Below are positions 1 to 6,991 of a DNA stretch of 41,850 nt, one piece after another. Source of the stretch: an uncultured Ruminococcus sp. GTDB taxonomy: Bacteria; Bacillota; Clostridia; Oscillospirales; Ruminococcaceae. The notes beneath the pieces are model-generated. The model was given only the letters and a program-made list of their open reading frames with translations. It searched no databases and was not told where the DNA came from. The stretch covers positions 1 to 41,850 of the forward strand of contig UQAR01000009.1 of the NCBI GenBank assembly GCA_900539095.1. The letters run 5' to 3'. The position numbers and the translations under genes are program-made. How positions within the stretch are numbered: position 1 is the first letter of the stretch; each line of letters begins with the position of its first letter.

Positions 1-37
1 TTAGTCTCGTGGGCTCGGAGATGTGTATAAGAGACAG
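1..37 (+). other. Sequencing adapter (Nextera transposase end), not genomic
   Basis: Positions 4-37 match the 34-base Nextera read-2 transposase adapter, ending in the mosaic end ATGTGTATAAGAGACAG. The three bases before it (TTA) fit the last bases of the same i7 index seen at the other contig end. Translated on the minus strand it gives the familiar artefact peptide LLYTSPSPRD at the end of the transporter protein. Genomic sequence starts at about 38. Confidence 0.97.
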
Positions 38-882
38 GTTGTAATGTCGCTGCCGAACCAAGTTGTTGATATCTCAGCAAGCTTGCCGTCCTCTTTCATC
101 TCGTGGAGAACTTCTTCAATCTTGTCGCAAAGTGCCTGATCGCCCAGTCTGAATCCGATAGCGTATTCCTCAGGGTCAAGACCGTCAGGGAGGACCTTGT
201 AATCCTTGCCTGAAGTTGATATCTCGTAGTTTGCAACTACTGAATCAAGAAAAGCTGCGTCGACCATGTTGAGTTCGAGCTGCTGAAGTGCCTCAACGTT
301 TGTTGCAAGCTCTGTCGTTGTCGCACCGTTTGCTGTTACAACGTCTGACGCAAGGAGTGTTTCCTGTGCTGTTGAACCGTTCTGTACTGCAATGTTCTTG
401 CCTGCCAGGTCAGCCTGTGACTCGATATCGCTGGAGCCGTTTACAACGAATACCATTTCGTTTTTCATGTAAGGCTCGCTCATGAGCATAACTTTCTTTC
501 TCTCGTCGCTGACGGAAAGACCGTTCCAAATGCAGTCGATCGTGCCTGCGTTAAGATCCTGCTCCTTTGTGTCCCAGTTTACGGAGTAAGTTTCAAGCTC
601 GACACCAAGTCTTGAGCAAACTTCCTTTGCAACGTCGATATCAAAACCTACGATAGTGTCGTTCTCGTCGGTGTAGCCCATTGGTTTGAATGTTGGGTCA
701 AGACCAAGAACGAGCTTGCCTGAATCGAGCACTTTCTGAAGTGAATTATCCTCGCCTGTTGCAGCTGTGCTGTTTGTGCCTGCTGCTGAAGATGAGTCAG
801 ATGTACTGCCGCAGCCTACAGCCAAAAGCATCATGGCAGCAGCGGAAAGAGATGCGATAGTTTTAAAAATAGATCTTTTCAT
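38..882 (-). CDS. Amino-acid ABC transporter substrate-binding lipoprotein, 3' end truncated
   Basis: This is a family-3 extracellular solute-binding protein (SBP_bac_3), which binds a polar amino acid outside the membrane and delivers it to an ABC permease. The protein opens with MKRSIFKTIASL, a hydrophobic stretch and a lipobox (AVGC), so it is a lipid-anchored protein. A Ser/Thr/Ala-rich linker follows, then typical family features: GKLVLGLDPTFKPMGY, VGFDIDVAKEV, WNGLSVSDERK, and AVQNGSTAQ. The start at 882 is chosen because AAAGGAAG lies just upstream; an in-frame ATG at 903 has no ribosome site. The last genuine residues are about WFGSDITT, close to the natural C-terminus; the remaining codons are adapter. 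The permease and ATPase genes would lie off the contig. The exact substrate cannot be told. Confidence 0.9.
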
Positions 883-929
883 TATTAACTTCCTTTCGGG
901 CATTGAAAATACCGTTTTAATACTTTAAT

Positions 930-958
930 ATAATAGCATATTATAACGCTGCTGTCAA
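930..958 (-). promoter_or_regulatory. Sigma-A-type promoter of the transporter gene
   Basis: On the minus strand TTGACA (958-953) is followed by a 17-base spacer and TATTAT (935-930). It lies about 50 bases upstream of the start at 882. Confidence 0.7.
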
Positions 959-1030
959 TTATCATTATTGACCAATCATTTGCAGGCTGTCAGCTCTTTT
1001 TCATAGAAAATGACCGCAGGTGTGGAAATA

Positions 1031-1588
1031 TCAGCATTTGCCCAGCTTTTTGGCTCTTTCCATGAACCTTGCATACTTGCCTATGACCGCCTCGCCTTGT
1101 GTTATGCCGGCGTTTTTCAAAATATCCAAAGGCTTTTCGGGATAGTCTGCGGTGTATTCAAGTTCAAGCTCATAGTCGGTTAAGCCGAGATAGTCGCTTT
1201 TATCAAGGCATATCTCTACGCTGTCAAAGGCTGTGCACAGCTTTCGCTGAGTGTGCAGAGAACCTGCAAGGTCTGCGGCAGGGAAGTCGCTGCCCACAAG
1301 TTTGGAAAGCTCCTGTGCGGTGAGCGTTTCAGGCAGGCTGTCAAGCTGTTGTTCATACTCTTTTTTCACATGAAGTGCACCGTTTTCGGAGATAGGTGCT
1401 TTAAGCTGCAAAAAATATTTTTCGCCTATCTGCCTGACACGGATACTTGTCATGCCTGAATCTCTTTGTGGGATATAATAAAAATTGGTCTGCTCGATTA
1501 TTTTGTTCCATTGAAAAAGCTTTTCAGCGGTCTTGTACTGCTCCTGTGTGAGAGAAATTTTTATCTCACGCTCTATATTTTCGCTCAT
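1031..1588 (-). CDS. CYTH domain protein (triphosphate tunnel metalloenzyme family)
   Basis: The 185-aa product starts with the hallmark ExExK motif of the CYTH superfamily (EREIK, residues 6-10). It continues with the alternating charged beta strands expected of the triphosphate tunnel fold: SIRVRQIGEKYFLQLKAP, a basic/acidic pair KKEYEQQL, and the late acidic strands CLDKSDYLG and DYELELEY. Family members bind a triphosphate and divalent metal inside a beta barrel; bacterial ones are tripolyphosphatases, thiamine triphosphatases or class IV adenylate cyclases. I cannot tell which reaction applies. AGGAGG sits just upstream of the start. It is divergent from the TtcA-family gene. The length is close to the family norm of 150-200 aa. 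Confidence 0.85.
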   Translation of the reverse strand: MSENIEREIKISLTQEQYKTAEKLFQWNKIIEQTNFYYIPQRDSGMTSIRVRQIGEKYFLQLKAPISENGALHVKKEYEQQLDSLPETLTAQELSKLVGSDFPAADLAGSLHTQRKLCTAFDSVEICLDKSDYLGLTDYELELEYTADYPEKPLDILKNAGITQGEAVIGKYARFMERAKKLGKC

Positions 1589-1621
1589 GGTAGCCTCCTG
1601 AATATATTATCATTTTACTAC

Positions 1622-1650
1622 ATTATAGCAGTATCATGCCCTAAAGTCAA
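1622..1650 (-). promoter_or_regulatory. Sigma-A-type promoter of the CYTH gene
   Basis: Minus strand TTGACT (1650-1645), 17-base spacer, TATAAT (1627-1622). It is divergent from the promoter at 1664-1692, with the two -35 boxes only 13 bases apart. Confidence 0.75.
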
Positions 1651-1663
1651 CTGACGTATAAGG

Positions 1664-1692
1664 TTGACAAAATCCCATAAAAATAGTAGAAT
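1664..1692 (+). promoter_or_regulatory. Sigma-A-type promoter of the TtcA-family gene
   Basis: TTGACA (1664-1669), 17-base spacer, TAGAAT (1687-1692), 30 bases before the ATG at 1723, which has GGAGAG upstream. Confidence 0.75.
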
Positions 1693-1722
1693 TTAAGTAT
1701 ATGATTTTAAGGAGAGTTTGAG

Positions 1723-2613
1723 ATGTCAAGAATACTGACGCCGCAGCAGAAGATAGAGCGGAGCATCGTTACTGATTTTCGCAGAGATATATGGAACAAG
1801 TTCGTTATGGGATATGAGCGTTACGATATGATAAAGCCCGGCGACAAGATAGCTGTTTGCATATCAGGTGGAAAGGATTCTATGCTCCTTGCTAAGTGTA
1901 TGCAGCATTTGCAGAAATATCAGGGAATGGATATCGGGCTGGAGTTTATTGTGATGAACCCAGGCTACAGCGACGCAAACAGGCAGAGGATAATCGACAA
2001 TGCAAAGCTTATGGGAATACCGATAAAAATGTTTGAAACAAAGGTCTTTGACATTGCATACAATACAAAACGCAACCCATGCTATTTGTGTGCAAGAATG
2101 AGGCGTGGCTGGCTTTACAAATTCGCTCAGGACCTTGGCTGCAACAAGATAGCTTTGGGACACCATTTTGATGATGTTATCGAAACGATACTGATGAGCA
2201 TGGTCTATGGAGGACAGATACAGACCATGATGCCGAAGTTACATTCGAGAAACTACAAGAGCATGGAGCTTATCAGACCGCTCTACATGGTCAAGGAGGC
2301 GGACATTTTACGCTGGGTGGAATACAATGACCTGCATTTTATTCGCTGTGCCTGCCGTTTTACGGAGAGCTACGAGGGGCTTGAGAAAAAGGGCGAGGTA
2401 TCAAAGCGGCAGGAAATGAAAGAACTTATTGCGAAGTTCCGTGCCACCAACCCTAACATTGAAAACAACATTTTCAAGAGCGTTTACAACGTCAACTTGC
2501 GTACAGTGATACAGTATGAATACAAGGGCAAGAAGTACAATTTTATGGACACTTACGACGATTATGACCCAAATATCCAAGCTGACGACGCAGATGATGA
2601 AGAAATTGAATAA
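1723..2613 (+). CDS. TtcA-family tRNA 2-thiocytidine synthetase-like PP-loop protein
   Basis: The 296-aa protein is a PP-loop ATP pyrophosphatase: the nucleotide-binding SGGKDS motif is at about residues 48-53. TtcA-type cysteines follow: a CxxC pair (CYLC, about residue 120) and a later CAC motif (about residue 209); in characterised TtcA three cysteines hold a 4Fe-4S cluster used in thiolation of C32 in tRNA. The GHHFDDVIET motif (about residue 145) is also typical of the TtcA/TilS/TtuA group. The acidic tail (DDADDEEIE) is common in cytosolic members. It acts on tRNA in the cytoplasm if the family role holds. It sits just upstream of tRNA-Thr but has its own promoter. TtuA is the main alternative; the N-terminal zinc fingers of TtuA are absent. 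Confidence 0.85.
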   Translation: MSRILTPQQKIERSIVTDFRRDIWNKFVMGYERYDMIKPGDKIAVCISGGKDSMLLAKCMQHLQKYQGMDIGLEFIVMNPGYSDANRQRIIDNAKLMGIPIKMFETKVFDIAYNTKRNPCYLCARMRRGWLYKFAQDLGCNKIALGHHFDDVIETILMSMVYGGQIQTMMPKLHSRNYKSMELIRPLYMVKEADILRWVEYNDLHFIRCACRFTESYEGLEKKGEVSKRQEMKELIAKFRATNPNIENNIFKSVYNVNLRTVIQYEYKGKKYNFMDTYDDYDPNIQADDADDEEIE

Positions 2614-2639
2614 AAAGTGATAAAAGTTGCGAAAAGGGC

Positions 2640-2668
2640 TTGACAAAGCGGCGTACATAGTGTATAAT
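2640..2668 (+). promoter_or_regulatory. Promoter of tRNA-Thr
   Basis: Perfect TTGACA (2640-2645), 17-base spacer, perfect TATAAT (2663-2668), ending 19 bases before the mature tRNA 5' end. Full-consensus promoters are usual for stable RNA. Confidence 0.9.
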
Positions 2669-2687
2669 ATATTACTGTAATTGGTAT

Positions 2688-2763
<76 letters not shown>

Positions 2764-2765
2764 CG

Positions 2766-2809
2766 AAAAAGCCTTTAAACTGCGTAAAAACGTGGTTTAA
2801 AGGCTTTTT
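2766..2809 (+). terminator. Phage-supplied terminator for tRNA-Thr
   Basis: The arms at 2767-2780 (GCCTTTAAAC core) and 2795-2808 form a long AT-rich stem flanked by A5 and T5 runs. It is just downstream of the attL core, so it is phage DNA. It can also act on the minus strand. Confidence 0.8.
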
Positions 2810-2855
2810 ATGTTTTATGTGATGTTTTGTCATATGCCGTGAATTTTTGCGTTAA

Positions 2856-2874
2856 CGTACAACGTAGCGTACAA
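2856..2874. repeat. Candidate integrase arm-type repeats, left end
   Basis: CGTACAA occurs twice (2856-2862 and 2868-2874), 12 bases apart, between attL and the end of the integrase gene. A related pair (CGTACAG at 37578-37584, CGTGCAA at 37589-37595) lies inside the right end. Tn916-type integrases bind short direct repeats near the att sites with their N-terminal domain. Function is inference. Confidence 0.4.
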
Positions 2875-2883
2875 TGAACTTGT

Positions 2884-4053
2884 TTATTTTCTCAATTTGG
2901 ACATTTCAGCAACAAGTGCCTGGCTGTCCTGCCCTGAGTGGTTATATATGTCAGCGGTGGTTTCATACTTTGCGTGACCAATTATTTTCTGTAGCTTTTC
3001 GGGCTGCATACCGCAGTCCGCCGAGAGGGTAGCAAAGGTATGACGACAACAGTGAGGAGTTATCTCTGTATCATATTTCTCACTGGTCCTTCCGTTCTTT
3101 AATATCGTGATAGTAGGAGGAGAAATTATTCCAAGTTCTGAAAGTGTAGGGTAAAAATTACGCTTGCGAAAATTGTTTGTATCGCCGTTAAGTAGGAACT
3201 GCGTCTGACTTTGTTCATACCAGTTTTGCACAAAATCTTTTATTTCAGGTATTTGAGAGGGAAGAGGAACGAGACGGTTTTTACCTGCCTCTGTCTTTAT
3301 GCCGCCAATTATGTACCCTTCGTTGAGATGTACATTCTCTTTGAGTATAGTGAAAACTTCACCAATACGAAATCCTGTGTAGATCATAAATAAAATGACC
3401 TGTACCGACTGGTCGGAAGAGTGTTCCCATAGCTTTTTGATCTCCGCTCTTGTGAAGATTCGACGCTCTTTCTTTACCTCTTTCGGCAAAGTTATGTATT
3501 CGGCATAGTTTTTGTCTATGATATCGTTTTGAGCGGCATATTTGCATAACTGTGAGCACAGCTGCTTTATCTTTGCACATTGTGAACGGCTGAATTGCCT
3601 TGCACAGTTGTCTACACAGCGTTGATAATCGGCTGTTTTAAGCTCAGCTATTTTTCTCCCGGCAAGGCTGTCAAGGTACTTCCAAGCCGTTTTATATCCT
3701 TGTTCACCGCTCCTTGTGAGGTTTTCAAAGTGCTTTTCGCTCCATTTTTGATATACCTGAGCAACAGTAAGGTTTTCGTATTGGATATGTACGCTGTTGA
3801 AGTACTTGTCCAGTGCCGCCTGAGCCTGCGTATAAGTTGGATATGCACCTAGATATCTTGAACCTGCACCTGATATTGTTGCTGGTGTAAAAACGGTATA
3901 CGGATTATACCTGCAATCAGGTCTGTATCGTATGCAACCTGTGCCTCTTGGTCTGCGGCGTACTTTTCGCTTAGTGGTTTCCTGCTTTTTGCCGCAGCGG
4001 TTACAATATAGCGACCCCTCAGGAATTTCCTTGTGACATTTCTTGCATAGCAT
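2884..4053 (-). CDS. int: Prophage tyrosine-recombinase integrase with N-terminal zinc ribbon
   Basis: This 389-aa integrase catalyses site-specific recombination between phage attP and the tRNA-Thr attB. Residues 1-23 form a four-cysteine zinc ribbon (CKKC...CNRC). Residues about 35-90 (RGTGCIRYR...YLGAYPTYTQAQAALDKY) resemble the AP2-like arm-binding domain of Tn916-type integrases, and residues about 95-190 resemble the SAM-like core-binding domain. The catalytic domain has the first Arg in YTGFRIGEV, the HxxR box in HCCRHTFA, the late His in IGHAKYETT and the nucleophile Tyr in ADIYNHS. All catalytic residues appear present. It lies 120 bases from attL and reads toward it. A-rich AGGAGGAAT sits upstream of the start. 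Confidence 0.95.
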   Translation of the reverse strand: MLCKKCHKEIPEGSLYCNRCGKKQETTKRKVRRRPRGTGCIRYRPDCRYNPYTVFTPATISGAGSRYLGAYPTYTQAQAALDKYFNSVHIQYENLTVAQVYQKWSEKHFENLTRSGEQGYKTAWKYLDSLAGRKIAELKTADYQRCVDNCARQFSRSQCAKIKQLCSQLCKYAAQNDIIDKNYAEYITLPKEVKKERRIFTRAEIKKLWEHSSDQSVQVILFMIYTGFRIGEVFTILKENVHLNEGYIIGGIKTEAGKNRLVPLPSQIPEIKDFVQNWYEQSQTQFLLNGDTNNFRKRNFYPTLSELGIISPPTITILKNGRTSEKYDTEITPHCCRHTFATLSADCGMQPEKLQKIIGHAKYETTADIYNHSGQDSQALVAEMSKLRK

Positions 4054-4071
4054 AAAATATTCCTCCTATTC

Positions 4072-4100
4072 TTGACACTTCCTCGAAAGTGTGCTACAAT
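4072..4100 (+). promoter_or_regulatory. Strong plus-strand promoter with an inverted repeat
   Basis: TTGACA (4072-4077), 17-base spacer, TACAAT (4095-4100). It points right, although the genes on both sides read left. The inverted repeat ACACTT (4075-4080)/AAGTGT (4087-4092) overlaps the -35 box and spacer and could be an operator. A second palindrome, AAAGGGC/GCCCTTT (4102-4108 and 4116-4122), covers the expected start of transcription. Confidence 0.7.
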
Positions 4101-4218
4101 AAAAGGGCAAAATTCGCCCTTTCTTAACGGTTTTGGGTGTGAATTTTAATCGAGCTGATACTGTCAATATCGGCTCACCTGTCCTCTGAGTGCTGTCAAC
4201 GCTCGGAGGACTTTTTTT
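4101..4218 (+). ncRNA. Candidate small RNA with two identical CTGTCAA heptaloops
   Basis: Between the promoter at 4072-4100 and a T7 run at 4212-4218 there is no open frame with a ribosome site. Hairpin A has a 9-bp stem (4152-4160 with 4168-4176) and loop CTGTCAA (4161-4167). Hairpin B has a 12-bp stem (4181-4192 with 4200-4211) with the same loop CTGTCAA (4193-4199), and the T7 run makes it an intrinsic terminator. One pair in A and two in B are G-U, which pair only in the plus-strand RNA. GAATTTT (4141-4147) is complementary to the loop of an upstream palindrome (4109-4115), but that palindrome may lie partly before the start site, expected near 4107. I do not recognise the family. It could regulate the flanking leftward genes or sequester a loop-binding protein. 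Confidence 0.65.
4181..4218 (+). terminator. Intrinsic terminator of the small RNA
   Basis: A 12-bp stem with 7-base loop is followed by seven T. On the minus strand the run becomes A and precedes the stem, so it acts only on plus-strand transcription. Confidence 0.85.
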
Positions 4219-4225
4219 ATTCAGT

Positions 4226-5506
4226 CTATTTTATGAGTAAAGATTGCCTATACTGTTCAGCTTCTGGAACGTCAGTCCATTCAACTGTTTTATCAAAGTT
4301 TTCTCTTACAACTTTCTTTATCTCATCAAGGGTAACGTGGAAAAATTCTCGTCTAGGATTTATCTTGTTTACTTTGCGGTCCGCAAAGGCTGTGTGAAGT
4401 GCAGTTTCAAGCCCTGGAGCGTCATCTGTAAATATCAATGCGTGAACATCAAAGTTGAACGGTACCGAAGCGTCACCTAGTTCGTTTACTCTGTCCATTG
4501 GCTCAAGTCGGCGTGTCATGCCTATTTTGTAAACATCTTTGCCAAATGCACCTATATTACTGATAACATAAACATATCCTGCACGTTTGTTGGCTTCACG
4601 ATAATCAACATCTTTTATAGCCTTTTCAGTATCTTCAATGTTAAGTTCCAACTCTCGACGCTTAGCAAGCAAGTCGGGATTGTCCGGTGTTTTTGAAAGC
4701 TGCTCCTCTACTGCTTTAAGGGCATTTTGGTAATGAGACTGCTCTTTTGCAAGCTTTTTGCGTGCTTCTTCAATTTCTTTCTGAGCTTTAGCTTCCTCAC
4801 GCTGACGTTCACGTTCTTCTTTGATACGCTCTTTTTCCTCTTGCTTTTTCTGTTGAAAATCTAACGCAAGAGATACCTCCTCTATTTTAAGCTTTACATA
4901 GGCGTGAGTTATTGATATAGACATTATAGAACCTAACTTTGATATCTGCTCACAGGATTTATGTATTCTGTCTTTTGATTTGTCAAAGTTGGATATCTTG
5001 ATGTTATCTACAATATCGTCACATTCAACATTAAAGGCTCTTAACAGAAGTTTCTGCATATCCTTTACCATTTTGTTGCCCTGCGATTTGCTGCCGTTTA
5101 CTGTCCAGCCCATGTTTCCTGTGCAGGCTTCACCTTGCCTTATCATCATTTTTTGCTCATTGCGTACCTCTTTGAGCCTATCTTTGTATAGGTCGGAGTT
5201 TGCAAAAGTAAACGTTGGTGAATAAATGCCATAAGACTGCATATCTATATCATCATCAAGCTTGAAGATCTCTATTTTCCTATCTTCAATTTCCTGTGCT
5301 TGCTTTGCAAGAGTGATTTCATAACGAGAAAGCTGCTGTTGAATATCAAAAAGCTTTGCCTGTGCGTCTGTCTGCGACTTTTCCAATTCTACTATATTTT
5401 CTTTGAGCTTGATTATATTCTGCTGTTCAGGTGTGAGCTGACTACGCAGGTTTTCTATTTCAGCTTGAAGTGCCTGTTCTTTTTTCTTTGACCCGAATAT
5501 TCCCAT
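4226..5506 (-). CDS. DUF4041 / T5orf172 (GIY-YIG-like) domain protein
   Basis: The 426-aa protein has a coiled coil at about residues 7-75, a middle part typical of DUF4041 (about 85-215), a highly charged helix rich in Glu/Lys/Arg (about 220-300), and a C-terminal T5orf172/MUG113 domain (about 310-410). That last domain is a GIY-YIG nuclease relative: YVYVISN and VYKIGMTRR match the two strand motifs, and the helix ETALHTAF carries a Glu. Such proteins are common in prophages next to the integrase; the role is not settled, with DNA cleavage or defence proposed for the domain class. It is the last gene before the integrase in the leftward block. GGAGG precedes the start. Confidence 0.8.
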   Translation of the reverse strand: MGIFGSKKKEQALQAEIENLRSQLTPEQQNIIKLKENIVELEKSQTDAQAKLFDIQQQLSRYEITLAKQAQEIEDRKIEIFKLDDDIDMQSYGIYSPTFTFANSDLYKDRLKEVRNEQKMMIRQGEACTGNMGWTVNGSKSQGNKMVKDMQKLLLRAFNVECDDIVDNIKISNFDKSKDRIHKSCEQISKLGSIMSISITHAYVKLKIEEVSLALDFQQKKQEEKERIKEERERQREEAKAQKEIEEARKKLAKEQSHYQNALKAVEEQLSKTPDNPDLLAKRRELELNIEDTEKAIKDVDYREANKRAGYVYVISNIGAFGKDVYKIGMTRRLEPMDRVNELGDASVPFNFDVHALIFTDDAPGLETALHTAFADRKVNKINPRREFFHVTLDEIKKVVRENFDKTVEWTDVPEAEQYRQSLLIK

Positions 5507-5525
5507 TTGTTTTACCTCCCTATAA

Positions 5526-5729
5526 TTATCTATTTGCGTATATAATAGCGAATATAAGACATATGGCTAAAAGTATGATGCCTATGCAAGTGACGATCGT
5601 CAGACAGCCGCTTGTTTTAGTCTTGTTCGCAGAGTTATCAAACTCAATTTTGCCACTATTAACCTTTTTATTAAAAGTGAAATCAAAGCACTTGCTACGT
5701 TTTTTTCTCTTACGAGATTTTGACCCCAT
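5526..5729 (-). CDS. Small membrane protein, unknown
   Basis: The 67-aa product has a very basic N-terminus (KSRKRKKRSK) and one C-terminal transmembrane helix (LTIVTCIGIILLAICLIF), ending YANR. The shape predicts a cytoplasmic basic head anchored in the membrane. AGGAGG lies upstream of the start, so I take it as real. It sits between the ImmA-like gene and the DUF4041 gene in the lysogeny block; genes here are often superinfection exclusion factors, but nothing in the sequence shows that. Confidence 0.65.
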   Translation of the reverse strand: MGSKSRKRKKRSKCFDFTFNKKVNSGKIEFDNSANKTKTSGCLTIVTCIGIILLAICLIFAIIYANR

Positions 5730-5748
5730 AAACGTTTCCTCCTAATAT

Positions 5749-5961
5749 CTACATTGTTTCGACTTCTTCAAGAGAGCCAAAACTGAAAAAGTCACCTCTG
5801 ACTATATGCTCCATTTCGTGAGCTATAGTCTTTTTTTGTTCCTCATAGGATAGCCTAGAGTTTATGTATATATTATAAAATCCGTCAGAATCCATTGCTG
5901 TCACACCCTTTACCGTTATGGGCAAAGGAACGTATCTAATGCAATAATCCAATCTATTCAC
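5749..5961 (-). CDS. Short ImmA/IrrE-type metallopeptidase-like protein
   Basis: The 70-aa protein contains the zinc-binding HEMEH (HExxH) motif at about residues 47-51, within the IAHEMEHIVRGD context of the ImmA/IrrE (DUF955) family. Family members cleave XRE repressors to relieve lysogeny, as ImmA does with ImmR of ICEBs1. At 70 aa it is about half the usual length, so it is a minimal or reduced member; the third ligand may come from the Glu residues near the C-terminus. It overlaps the repressor gene by 8 bases, so the two are co-translated. Confidence 0.75.
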   Translation of the reverse strand: MNRLDYCIRYVPLPITVKGVTAMDSDGFYNIYINSRLSYEEQKKTIAHEMEHIVRGDFFSFGSLEEVETM

Positions 5962-6331
5962 TATCCTTTTGCATACGCTTTAAAATCTCAACTGTAGCTT
6001 CTATATCCTCTTTGGTGACGTTCTTTGACACACTAAAGAGGATCTTCATTTCTGGTCGTGTTCTCAGCTCATCTATTATATCTCTTGTTTCGTCATCAAG
6101 ATAGATAGGCTCGTTGTGTGCTTCAACTTTGATACTCTCATCACTGTTTTCAGTAAAATAGGTAATAGGCACATTAAAAAAGTCTGCTATCTTCTGGAGT
6201 TTATCAAGCTTAGGTTGACTCTTTCCTCTTTTCCATTCGCTAAAAACAGACTGACTTATTCCCGTTTCTTTTGATACCTTATACGCAGAAACTCCGTAAT
6301 CTTGTAGCAGTTTGCTAAATTTTTCGTACAT
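5954..6331 (-). CDS. Prophage repressor (XRE family helix-turn-helix, CI-like)
   Basis: The 125-aa protein has an XRE helix-turn-helix at residues 5-58 (SAYKVSKETGISQSVFSEWKRGKSQP) and a C-terminal tail of about 65 aa for dimerisation. It is the likely lysogeny repressor: it is divergent from a Cro-like gene with nearly the same recognition helix (SQTMFSDWKNGKS) and is followed by an overlapping ImmA-like gene. Its own promoter overlaps the palindrome at 6361-6378, which suggests autoregulation. The start at 6331 has AAAGGTG about 10 bases upstream. Confidence 0.9.
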   Translation of the reverse strand: MYEKFSKLLQDYGVSAYKVSKETGISQSVFSEWKRGKSQPKLDKLQKIADFFNVPITYFTENSDESIKVEAHNEPIYLDDETRDIIDELRTRPEMKILFSVSKNVTKEDIEATVEILKRMQKDSE

Positions 6332-6360
6332 AAATTATACACCTTTCACAAAAATTAAAT

Positions 6361-6378
6361 ACTTAGAAAATTCTAAGT
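6361..6378. promoter_or_regulatory. Repressor operator O1 (18-bp palindrome)
   Basis: ACTTAGAA-AA-TTCTAAGT is a perfect inverted repeat. It lies inside the leftward promoter (TTGACT at 6380-6375, with TTTAAT 16 bases further) and 10 bases from the rightward -35 box. Half-sites recur at 6396-6401 and 6427-6432 (TTAGAA), at 6518-6523 (TTCTAA) and at 6537-6542 (CCTAAG). It fits the binding site of the XRE pair. Confidence 0.75.
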
Positions 6379-6387
6379 CAAAAAGTG

Positions 6388-6416
6388 TTGACAGGTTAGA
6401 AAATATGTTGTATACT
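6388..6416 (+). promoter_or_regulatory. Early rightward promoter
   Basis: TTGACA (6388-6393), 17-base spacer, TATACT (6411-6416). An operator half-site (TTAGAA, 6396-6401) lies in the spacer and another just after the start site. A leader of about 160 bases precedes the Cro-like gene; a small 4-bp hairpin with T7 at 6447-6467 might cause weak termination. Confidence 0.8.
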
Positions 6417-6583
6417 ATGTACATGCTTAGAAAAACGAAAGTGTATTCACCGGCAAGTGATTTTTTTGTTTTCTATGGTATGTAAAATAATATGCTGCGG
6501 ATTTTCTCCTGTTGATATTCTAATTATATAGGAAATCCTAAGTATATTAAATACAAATGATGTTATGGAGGTGTAAATAATCT

Positions 6584-6769
6584 ATGTATGAAACGTTTGC
6601 GAAACTGCTTTCAGAACGTGGCATATCCACTTACAAAGTCGCACAAGATACAGGTTTGTCACAAACAATGTTTAGCGATTGGAAAAATGGAAAGTCTAAG
6701 CCAAAGGTAGACAAGCTTAAAATACTTGCCGATTACTTCGGAGTAAGCCTTGAAACATTTGTTGAGTAG
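6584..6769 (+). CDS. Cro-like XRE helix-turn-helix protein
   Basis: The 61-aa protein is almost only a helix-turn-helix domain, closely similar to the first 60 residues of the divergent repressor (MYE.FAKLL, STYKVAQDTGLSQTMFSDWK). That is the pattern of a Cro antirepressor that competes for the same operators and commits the phage to lytic growth. GGAGG lies 11 bases upstream. Confidence 0.85.
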   Translation: MYETFAKLLSERGISTYKVAQDTGLSQTMFSDWKNGKSKPKVDKLKILADYFGVSLETFVE

Positions 6770-6844
6770 ATTATACTACTTAATTCAAGTAATGTCAACA
6801 GCTAACAGTCCGTTTGAACGGACAGAAAATGAGGGGGTGAGAAA

Positions 6845-6991
6845 ATGAAACTGTACAAAGTAACAACAGTAGACCAGTATCATTATAAAAGGGTGTTCAC
6901 AGTAGCAGCAAAGAGTCAGTATGAGGCTCTGACAAAGGCAAGTGTTATTTGCCCCGATGAGAATGTTTTGACTATCGAGGAGGTGAGCTAA
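6845..6991 (+). CDS. Small early phage protein, 48 aa
   Basis: The frame encodes MKLYKVTTVDQYHYKRVF and so on to IEEVS, with GAGGGGGTGA just upstream and a stop that abuts the next start (taaATG). The beta-rich N-terminus followed by an amphipathic helix (AKSQYEALTKAS) resembles small phage proteins of unknown function. I accept it because of the strong ribosome site and tight packing. A GTCCGTT/AACGGAC hairpin lies just before it. Confidence 0.6.
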   Translation: MKLYKVTTVDQYHYKRVFTVAAKSQYEALTKASVICPDENVLTIEEVS

